Positions 1 to 4,612 of a stretch of 6,347 bases of DNA are shown here, one piece after another (positions within the stretch are counted from its first letter, which is position 1; the number at the start of each line of letters is the position of its first letter). A program made the translations under genes and the position numbers. Below the pieces are notes generated by a model. The model was not told where the DNA came from, did no database searches, and was given only the letters and a program-made list of their open reading frames with translations. Origin of the DNA: Methylotenera sp. (GTDB lineage: Bacteria; Pseudomonadota; Gammaproteobacteria; Burkholderiales; Methylophilaceae); NCBI GenBank assembly GCA_027487055.1, contig JAIYEJ010000041.1:1-6347 (forward strand). The letters run 5' to 3'.

Positions 1-92
1 GGGTTTTCGCGCAACCAATCTAACACATGCGGCAGTCGCACATTGAGTGAGTTCACGTTCCAAGTGGCTAATTTAAAAGGCTTGTTATGCAT
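1..92 (-). CDS. xth: Exodeoxyribonuclease III, N-terminal fragment (runs off left edge)
   Basis: This is the first 30 codons of an exonuclease III / AP endonuclease of the exonuclease-endonuclease-phosphatase superfamily, which repairs abasic sites and removes 3' blocking groups in the cytoplasm. The visible protein begins MHNKPFKLATWNVNSL and continues NVRLPHVLDWLREN. The ATWNVNSL segment is the characteristic first beta-strand of the family and contains the conserved active-site Asn; RLPHVLDWL is typical of the proteobacterial enzymes. The ATG at 92-90 is the only good start in frame, although its Shine-Dalgarno sequence is poor and it adds about five residues compared with the usual MKIATWN start. 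The remainder, including all other catalytic residues, lies beyond the window. It is divergent from the small exported-peptide gene. Confidence 0.85.
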   Translation of the reverse strand, partial: MHNKPFKLATWNVNSLNVRLPHVLDWLREN

Positions 93-100
93 GTGCCAAA

Positions 101-120
101 TTTTAGCATGTAAGCTAAAA
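101..120 (-). promoter_or_regulatory. Perfect 7-bp inverted repeat in the xth leader
   Basis: TTTTAGC (101-107) and GCTAAAA (114-120) are exact reverse complements around a 6-base loop. The element ends nine bases before the xth ATG, where a ribosome-binding site should be, and no good Shine-Dalgarno sequence is visible. It could fold in the mRNA and affect translation, or be an operator. The sequence gives no further support. Confidence 0.35.
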
Positions 121-152
121 AATAAATGAAGCCACAAAAATTTAGCAGCCAA

Positions 153-180
153 AATATATTTATAAATTGATGCAAGTCAC
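153..180 (-). promoter_or_regulatory. Candidate sigma-70 promoter for xth
   Basis: Read on the minus strand, GTGACT (180-175) and TATATT (158-153) are separated by 16 bases. They match the -35 consensus TTGACA at 4 of 6 positions and the -10 consensus TATAAT at 5 of 6. Transcription would start near 145-147 and give a leader of about 55 bases that includes the 101-120 hairpin. The region is very AT-rich, so chance matches are easy. Confidence 0.35.
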
Positions 181-182
181 TC

Positions 183-209
183 TAAAGTTTAATTCTCCAC
201 TGCCGATAA
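183..209 (+). promoter_or_regulatory. Sigma-28 (FliA) flagellar-class promoter, perfect consensus
   Basis: TAAAGTTT at 183-190 and GCCGATAA at 202-209 are separated by exactly 11 bases. This is a 16/16 match, with correct spacing, to the enterobacterial FliA consensus TAAAGTTT-N11-GCCGATAA, which directs late flagellar and chemotaxis genes. Transcription should start near 215-218, giving a leader of about 90 bases before the exported-peptide gene at 306, the next gene downstream on this strand. The promoter lies directly beside the candidate leftward xth promoter. That this gene belongs to a flagellar regulon is inferred; no flagellar gene is present in the window. Confidence 0.85.
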
Positions 210-210
210 A

Positions 211-256
211 TATTCAAGTATCCAATATGAATCTAGGGAAATTAGATACTTTGATG
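211..256 (+). other. Potential stem-loop at the 5' end of the peptide mRNA
   Basis: AAGTATC (216-222) is exactly complementary to GATACTT (245-251). After one mismatch (215/252) four outer pairs can form (211-214 with 253-256, two of them G-U). The stem begins at the start site expected from the sigma-28 promoter, so only the inner seven pairs may be in the transcript. It could stabilise the mRNA or control translation. No known riboswitch is recognised. Confidence 0.3.
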
Positions 257-292
257 TAAGCAATATATTGAAATAAATTTTAAATTTAACTT

Positions 293-299
293 AAAGGAA
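293..299 (+). promoter_or_regulatory. Strong Shine-Dalgarno sequence for the exported peptide
   Basis: AAAGGAA lies about seven bases before the ATG at 306. It is the strongest ribosome-binding site on the plus strand of the window and supports this very short ORF as a translated gene. Confidence 0.7.
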
Positions 300-305
300 A
301 AAACC

Positions 306-422
306 ATGAAAAAAATCGTAGCTACTTTATTTGTTTTAGCATCATTAGTTTCTAACGTTGTAGTTGCTAGCGACTGCAAACCAGGTGAGCACAAAGACGA
401 CCACGGTCACTGCACTAAATAA
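306..422 (+). CDS. Small exported His/Cys-rich peptide, unknown function
   Basis: A 38-codon ORF encodes a classic Sec signal peptide and a tiny mature product. Residues 2-3 are Lys-Lys, residues 4-20 form a hydrophobic core, and signal peptidase I cleavage is likely after VVVA at residue 21. The mature part of about 17 residues is S-D-C-K-P-G-E-H-K-D-D-H-G-H-C-T-K. Cys24 and Cys36 could form a disulfide in the periplasm, and His29, His33 and His35 with nearby Asp and Glu could bind a metal; both are inferences from composition. The ORF has a strong Shine-Dalgarno sequence, a perfect sigma-28 promoter 97 bases upstream and a good terminator downstream, so it looks like a complete monocistronic gene. 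I do not recognise the family. It is not a lipoprotein, because Cys24 is not in a lipobox. Confidence 0.75.
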   Translation: MKKIVATLFVLASLVSNVVVASDCKPGEHKDDHGHCTK

Positions 423-438
423 TTTTGTAGTACCCTAA

Positions 439-470
439 GCTAATTTTTAGCCTTTGATGGCATTGCCATC
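439..470 (+). other. Two small hairpins in the 3' region of the peptide transcript
   Basis: GCTAA (439-443) pairs with TTAGC (447-451) across a 3-base loop. GATGGC (456-461) pairs perfectly with GCCATC (465-470) across the loop ATT. Neither is followed by a T-run, so they are unlikely to terminate transcription themselves. With the terminator at 474 they form three closely spaced hairpins that could protect the 3' end or form a stable processed RNA. Confidence 0.4.
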
Positions 471-473
471 TAT

Positions 474-506
474 AAAAACCTCAGCCATTAAGTGTTGAGG
501 TTTTTT
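474..506 (+). terminator. Rho-independent terminator of the exported-peptide gene
   Basis: The arm AAAAACCTCAGC (474-485) pairs with GTTGAGGTTTTT (494-505), 12 pairs with one G-T, around an 8-base loop. The right arm ends in a run of six T (501-506), followed by more T-rich sequence. It separates the peptide gene from the HAD gene on the same strand, so the latter probably has its own promoter in 507-608, where none is clear. Confidence 0.85.
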
Positions 507-585
507 CATTTCATTTTTTTATTATAAGTGCCACAACTCATCAACAGGTCATCTTAACGTTAGCAAAATAACCATACTTACCAAA

Positions 586-602
586 ATAGCTCATTGAGCT
601 GT
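586..602 (+). promoter_or_regulatory. Hairpin over the likely ribosome-binding site of the HAD gene
   Basis: AGCTC (588-592) and GAGCT (596-600) are exact reverse complements around ATT, extended by a T-G and an A-T pair. The right arm holds GAG (596-598), the only Shine-Dalgarno-like sequence at a useful distance from the ATG at 609. Folding would hide it. This is a short element and may be chance. Confidence 0.25.
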
Positions 603-608
603 AGTAAA

Positions 609-1307
609 ATGACCTTTCAAAGTAAATTTATGCAGAGTGTTGTCGTGGAAAAAAGCATTGGCGCAGGCCATATTAAAGCCGCAATATTTGATATGGATGG
701 TTTGCTGATTGATTCCGAACGAATCATTATGCAAGCCTGTGTGGCAGCCGCTACTCGCATCGGCATCACCTACACCCAAACTGATTATCTTGAATTAACA
801 GGCCGCTCGTGGAAAGACGCCAAGCCCATTATGATTGAACAGTTTAATGGTGAAGATAACTTTAATCGCATCATGGAAGGTTTGGATGATGCACTTGCCA
901 AACACGAGAGCACATTTCCGCTCAAACCAGGCGCGTTAGATTTGTTGCAGCATTATCAGCGCAATCAAGTGGTGTGTAGTGTGGCTTCGTCATCGGCCAT
1001 TCAACATATTATGCACCGCTTAAGTCGCGTTGGAGTGCACGGTTACTTTAGCCACTTTACTAGCGGGCAAGAGGTCGAGCGTAGCAAGCCTAACCCTGAT
1101 ATTTATTTGTTGGCGGTAGAAAAGCTGGGTTTAACAGTTGAAGAGTGTATTGCCTTTGAAGATAGCGAGCCTGGTGCACGCGCTGCCATTGCGGCAGGCT
1201 TAAAAGTTATAGTAGTACCCGATTTAAAACATCCAAGTGACTTTGTGCAACAAAATGCCCACCGAGTGGTGCCAAGTTTAACGCACTGGCTCGAGGCGAT
1301 TCGTTAG
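609..1307 (+). CDS. HAD-superfamily hydrolase, subfamily IA (sugar-phosphate phosphatase / beta-phosphoglucomutase-like)
   Basis: This 232-residue cytoplasmic protein carries all HAD motifs. Motif I is FDMDGLLIDSE, with nucleophile Asp28 and acid/base Asp30. Motif II is VASSS near 125-129. Motif III is Lys160 in RSKPNPDIY. Motif IV is Glu184-Asp185 in FEDSEPGA and binds Mg2+. A helical C1 cap occupies about residues 38-105. The DGLLIDSE and SKP-P-IY signatures resemble the E. coli YniC / YcjU group, which hydrolyses small phosphosugars or isomerises beta-glucose 1-phosphate; the substrate cannot be told from sequence. ATG 609 was preferred to a TTG at 594 and to ATG 630 (225 residues), which has no Shine-Dalgarno sequence; the choice is uncertain, and the domain itself begins around codon 675. 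The stop codon overlaps that of the convergent tpm gene. Confidence 0.9.
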   Translation: MTFQSKFMQSVVVEKSIGAGHIKAAIFDMDGLLIDSERIIMQACVAAATRIGITYTQTDYLELTGRSWKDAKPIMIEQFNGEDNFNRIMEGLDDALAKHESTFPLKPGALDLLQHYQRNQVVCSVASSSAIQHIMHRLSRVGVHGYFSHFTSGQEVERSKPNPDIYLLAVEKLGLTVEECIAFEDSEPGARAAIAAGLKVIVVPDLKHPSDFVQQNAHRVVPSLTHWLEAIR

Positions 1308-1963
1308 CTTTTTGGCGTTAACAACCATACTTGCTCAGTGGCTGGGAATTTTCCTTTTAATCCATCTGCCATTGTCTCACTCGCTAGCAAAGTTAAATCA
1401 TAATGGGTTTGGTAATGCTTTCTAACTTCATCAGCAGAAATCGAAAAGGGTGGTCCTGCGTGTAAGTTTTGGTCATATTCAAAACAGATGAGTAATTGCG
1501 GTGCTTTGTTAGTAAGCGCCAATAAATGCGCAGTATAGGCTTTTCGCATTTCATTAGGCAAGGCTACCAAAGCCGCGCGGTCATATATCGCGTCTACCTT
1601 TCCTAGAATTTCTGGGGTGAGATTAAAAATATCGCCGACAAATATATCAATATAGGCCGAACTAAAATGTGTAAAGTCGCTTTTTTGCGTGATTTTTGGT
1701 GTTAAGTTTAGTTGACTAAATAATTCATCAACTGCAATTTGGCTTAACTCAGCACCAATCACTTGGTAGCCTTGCGTCAACAACCAAGCAATATCCAAGG
1801 TTTTCCCGCACAAAGGCAAAAATATGCAAGGGCTGGTTTTTTGAGGTATTTTTGGCGTTAAGTTTAAGGCAGAAAAATGCTTCACTAACAAAGGGTTGGC
1901 TTCGGGTAAGTGAAACCCAATCTGATTACTTTGCCATCTTTCATGCCAAAAGTCGGGCTGCAT
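1304..1963 (-). CDS. tpm: Thiopurine S-methyltransferase family protein
   Basis: A 219-residue SAM-dependent methyltransferase of the TPMT family, which in bacteria methylates thiopurines and, in some species, selenium or tellurium compounds. It is full length for the bacterial family (about 218). The N-terminus FWHERWQSNQIGFHLPEANPLL, the SAM-binding segment FLPLCGKTLDIAWLLTQGY with GAELS (residues 48-74), YDRAALVALP (127-136) and GPPFS (170-174) are all family signatures. The ATG at 1963 follows a GGAG Shine-Dalgarno sequence (1971-1968) by four bases. Oddly, near-identical LNLTPKI-x-QK segments occur at residues 33-42 and 85-94, a weaker form at 113-122, and LTPK again at the C-terminus. 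The natural substrate here is unknown. It lies 184 bases downstream of prlC on the same strand, and its stop overlaps that of the convergent HAD gene. Confidence 0.92.
   Translation of the reverse strand: MQPDFWHERWQSNQIGFHLPEANPLLVKHFSALNLTPKIPQKTSPCIFLPLCGKTLDIAWLLTQGYQVIGAELSQIAVDELFSQLNLTPKITQKSDFTHFSSAYIDIFVGDIFNLTPEILGKVDAIYDRAALVALPNEMRKAYTAHLLALTNKAPQLLICFEYDQNLHAGPPFSISADEVRKHYQTHYDLTLLASETMADGLKGKFPATEQVWLLTPKS
1682..1867 (-). repeat. Short imperfect direct repeats inside tpm
   Basis: The 30-base stretches at 1838-1867 and 1682-1711 are identical at 25 of 30 positions and encode LNLTPKIPQK and LNLTPKITQK. Their core, TTTTTGGCGTTAA on the plus strand (1849-1861), recurs exactly at 1309-1321 at the 3' end of tpm and with one change at 1693-1705. 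The second copy sits where relatives commonly have a similar L-x-P-x-ITQ segment; the first seems to lengthen a usually short loop before the SAM motif. Confidence 0.5.
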
Positions 1964-1980
1964 ACTGCTCCATTTTTTAT

Positions 1981-2004
1981 GGCGGACTCGCGCTTCAGTG
2001 CGCC
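1981..2004 (-). other. GC-rich imperfect hairpin just upstream of tpm
   Basis: GGCG-x-ACT (1981-1988) can pair with AGT-x-CGCC (1997-2004), seven pairs with one mismatch around an 8-base loop. It ends ten bases before the tpm Shine-Dalgarno sequence at 1971. On the minus strand it is followed by A-rich rather than T-rich sequence, so it is not an intrinsic terminator. A leader structure is possible. Confidence 0.3.
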
Positions 2005-2061
2005 GTATGTGAGTTTGAAATGTTGATTAAATCATAAGCTTTTAAGCTAGATTAGGCGCGA

Positions 2062-2114
2062 GATTATTTTACAAGCGCAGCATATATTAAATATGCAAGC
2101 GCAGAAAAATAATC
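2062..2114. repeat. Compound palindrome with embedded direct repeats between prlC and tpm
   Basis: Outer arms GATTATTTT (2062-2070) and AAAATAATC (2106-2114) are exact reverse complements. An inner palindrome GCATAT (2080-2085) / ATATGC (2091-2096) surrounds ATTAA. Between them lie two direct copies of CAAGCGCAG (2072-2080 and 2096-2104, period 24); their GCGC cores can also pair, so the 53 bases can fold into one long imperfect hairpin. Neither strand has a terminator-like T-run after the arms. It may be a regulator site for tpm, an mRNA-stabilising 3' hairpin of the prlC transcript, or a dispersed intergenic repeat. Confidence 0.55.
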
Positions 2115-2147
2115 AATACAACAACGTATAGCGACAATGCGGGTGGT

Positions 2148-4220
2148 TTATGCCATCCCATTATGCCGCAACAATGCATCCATACTAGGTTCTCTACCTC
2201 TAAAAGCAACAAACGATTCCATGGCTGGGCGCGAACCGCCTTTGGCAAGCACTTCCTCTTTAAAGAGCTTGCCTGCTTCGGCTGACAGCGTACCCATTTC
2301 TTCAAACAAGCTGTAAGCATCTGCAGATAATACTTCTGCCCATTTGTAGCTATAGTAACCTGCTGCATAGCCGCCGGCAAAAATGTGCGAAAAGCTATTA
2401 GGAAAGCGGTTAAATTTAGGAGGGCGTACCACGGCAACTTCGTCGCGTACTTGTTCGATTACATCCAAAGCGGTGAGATTTCCGTTGGGGTTAAACTCCC
2501 CATGTAAGCGCATATCGAAGAGTGAAAACTCAATTTGGCGCACGGTTTGCATGCCCGCTTGGAAGTTTTTGGCAGCAACCATTTTATCAAACAGCTCACG
2601 TGGTAATTCCCCGCCTGTGTCCACGTGCGCGGTCATGTGGCGTAGTACTTCCCACTCCCAACAGAAGTTTTCCATAAATTGGCTGGGGAGTTCCACCGCA
2701 TCCCATTCCACGCCTTTAATGCCTGATACGCCATATTCATCCACTTTGGTGAGCATATGGTGCAGACCGTGACCAAATTCATGGAACATGGTGATGACTT
2801 CATCGTGCGTGAAAAGCGCTGGCTTACCACCGACAGGGGCAGAGAAGTTACAAGTTAAATAGGCCACTGGTAATATTACGCCATCCGCTTTTTTGCGGCG
2901 TGTAATGCATTCATCCATCCACGCGCCACCGCGTTTGCCGTTGCGGGCGTAAAGGTCTAAATAGAAATAAGCAACGGGTTGATTTTGGCTATCACTGATT
3001 TGGTAAAAGCTTGCATCTTTATGCCAAAGTGGCGCTTCAGTTTTGCGCACTTGTACACCAAAAATAGTCTCCACCACTTTAAATAAGCCAGCCAACACTT
3101 TGCTTTCAGGAAAGTATTGTTTTACCTCTTGGTCAGAGAATGCATATTTTTCTTCACGCAATTTCTCGCTCACGTAGCCTACATCCCACGCTTGCATGTC
3201 ATCAATGCCCAATTTTTTTGAGTAGGCAGTCAGCTCTTGCATATCGCGCTCGGCATAAGGTTTTGCGCGTTTAGCGAGCGTATCTAAAAACTCGGTCACC
3301 TGTTTTGGCGTGTCCGCCATTTTGGTGGCGAGTGAAAGCTCGGCATAGTTGTTAAAACCCAACGTTTTGGCTTCTTCAAGCTTCAGTTTTAATATATCTT
3401 TAATTAAGCCCGTGTTATCCCATTTTGGGTTTCCATTTTCATCGGGTTTGCTGAATTCTGACGCGCGTGTGGCGTATGCACGGTACATGGTTTCGCGAAG
3501 TTCACGATTATCGGCATATTGCATTAAAGGCAAGTAAGAGGGAAAGTGAAGCGTAAACTTATAACCATTGCCTCCATAATTAGCATCGCCAGAAGCCGCC
3601 TCCAAAGCTGCTTCCAAAGCATCATTCGGAATGCCTGTGAGCGTACTTTTATCTTCTACAAAGTGCGCAAAATCATTGGTGTTATCCATGATGTTTTCTT
3701 CAAACTTAGAACCTAATTTAGAGAGTTCTTCGCTCACTGCTTTAAAACGTGCTTTTTGTGCAGCAGGTAATTCAGCCCCACCAAGTTTAAAATCGCGCAC
3801 TTCATTATTGATAATTTTTTGTTGTGTAGGCGTTAATTTTGCAAAAGCGGTGCTTGCTTGAATAGCTTTGTATTTTGCATATAGGCGTTCATCTTGTGAG
3901 ACATCGCTACCATAATCAGTGAGTTTGGCTAAATTTTCGTTGTAGGCTTCGCGCAATTCTGGGCTATTCACCACCGCGTTCATGTGACCGACTTGGCTCC
4001 AAGCGCGGTTTAATTTTTCACTATGGTCTTCTAGCTTAAGTGCAAAGTTATCCCAAGTTGGTGATTCACTTGAAGTGGCTAAGGTTTCAACAAGCGCACG
4101 CCCTTCAGTAATCAGGCTCTCAATTGCTGGGCTTACATGCTCGGGATTAATCTCGTTAAATTTTGGTAAGCCAGCAAAATGTAATAATGGATTAGAAGCT
4201 TGAAACAATGGGTTTGACAC
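2148..4220 (-). CDS. prlC: Oligopeptidase A, zinc metallopeptidase of family M3
   Basis: A 690-residue cytoplasmic oligopeptidase, close to E. coli OpdA/PrlC (680 residues), which degrades short peptides including cleaved signal peptides. The zinc site is intact: His480-Glu481-Phe-Gly-His484 in TMFHEFGHGLHHML, with the third ligand Glu510 in DAVELPSQFMENF. The substrate-binding tyrosines of the M3 fold are present in GGYAAGYYSY (616-625; Tyr618 and Tyr625 correspond to Tyr605 and Tyr612 of thimet oligopeptidase). The N-terminal half is the usual helical M3 domain. The start is GTG at 4220-4218, seven bases after an AAGGA sequence (plus-strand TTCCTT, 4227-4232), giving MSNPLFQASNPLL. It begins 34 bases after the DUF4870-type gene and is probably in one operon with it and ptsI. 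Confidence 0.96.
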   Translation of the reverse strand: MSNPLFQASNPLLHFAGLPKFNEINPEHVSPAIESLITEGRALVETLATSSESPTWDNFALKLEDHSEKLNRAWSQVGHMNAVVNSPELREAYNENLAKLTDYGSDVSQDERLYAKYKAIQASTAFAKLTPTQQKIINNEVRDFKLGGAELPAAQKARFKAVSEELSKLGSKFEENIMDNTNDFAHFVEDKSTLTGIPNDALEAALEAASGDANYGGNGYKFTLHFPSYLPLMQYADNRELRETMYRAYATRASEFSKPDENGNPKWDNTGLIKDILKLKLEEAKTLGFNNYAELSLATKMADTPKQVTEFLDTLAKRAKPYAERDMQELTAYSKKLGIDDMQAWDVGYVSEKLREEKYAFSDQEVKQYFPESKVLAGLFKVVETIFGVQVRKTEAPLWHKDASFYQISDSQNQPVAYFYLDLYARNGKRGGAWMDECITRRKKADGVILPVAYLTCNFSAPVGGKPALFTHDEVITMFHEFGHGLHHMLTKVDEYGVSGIKGVEWDAVELPSQFMENFCWEWEVLRHMTAHVDTGGELPRELFDKMVAAKNFQAGMQTVRQIEFSLFDMRLHGEFNPNGNLTALDVIEQVRDEVAVVRPPKFNRFPNSFSHIFAGGYAAGYYSYKWAEVLSADAYSLFEEMGTLSAEAGKLFKEEVLAKGGSRPAMESFVAFRGREPSMDALLRHNGMA

Positions 4221-4254
4221 GAAATATTCCTTAAAACAAATTAGTTAGTTAGAC

Positions 4255-4596
4255 TCAGTTAATTAGACGAAGCGCAAATGGGTAGCGATAAGTTTCACCC
4301 TTACTAGTTGAAATGGCGGCAATAATGCAAAACACAATATTCACCAACCAAATAATCCCCATTAATAAAAAGCCAACCAAAATCACAACAAGCACGCCAG
4401 CAATAAATTGGGCGATTAACATGGTAATTTGAAAGTTAAGTGCTTCTTTAGCTTGGTCTCCAATATAGGCGCTGTCATCTTTTTTTAGTATCCATACAAT
4501 TAGGGATGGAATAAAAGAAAACACCGTGCCACCTAAGTGCGTCACAGTGGCAATATTTTTATCATCACTAGATGGAACAGTTATTTCAATAGACAC
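4255..4596 (-). CDS. DUF4870-type small integral membrane protein (Tic20-like)
   Basis: This 113-residue protein resembles the DUF4870 family, whose function is unknown. A short polar N-terminus (residues 1-16) is followed by hydrophobic segments at about 17-37, 56-77 and 79-96, giving three likely inner-membrane helices. The family-like QAKEALNFQ motif (48-56) lies between the first two, and a C-terminal YRYPFALRLI tail follows. I chose GTG at 4596-4594 because AAAGGA lies six bases before it; a TTG at 4611 would put that Shine-Dalgarno sequence inside the reading frame and add five residues. It starts 16 bases after the ptsI stop codon and ends 34 bases before prlC, indicating co-transcription, although no functional link to either neighbour is known to me. 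Confidence 0.85.
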   Translation of the reverse strand: MSIEITVPSSDDKNIATVTHLGGTVFSFIPSLIVWILKKDDSAYIGDQAKEALNFQITMLIAQFIAGVLVVILVGFLLMGIIWLVNIVFCIIAAISTSKGETYRYPFALRLIN

Positions 4597-4612
4597 TGTG
4601 AATCCTTTCAAG

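Noticed and set aside
227..259. Ten-codon leader ORF starting at ATG 227 in the sigma-28 leader
   Set aside because: No Shine-Dalgarno sequence precedes it, and its composition shows no attenuator-like run of one amino acid.
251..279. Sigma-70 promoter TTGATG-N17-TAAATT before the exported peptide
   Set aside because: Both boxes match only weakly in an AT-rich stretch, and the sigma-28 promoter upstream is far better supported.
1981..2004. Hairpin as a terminator for prlC
   Set aside because: On the transcribed strand it is followed by ATAAAAAATGG, not a T-run, and it lies next to the tpm ribosome-binding site.
1852..2037. Plus-strand open frame crossing the tpm start
   Set aside because: It overlaps the conserved tpm N-terminus and has no ribosome-binding site or familiar motif.
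2383..2772. Plus-strand open frame of 129 codons inside prlC
   Set aside because: It lies opposite a well-conserved M3 peptidase with an intact active site, has no recognisable domain, and its Ser/Thr-rich composition is typical of a shadow frame.
4609..4611. TTG as the start of the DUF4870-type gene
   Set aside because: The AAAGGA Shine-Dalgarno sequence falls just after it and is well placed for GTG 4596 instead.
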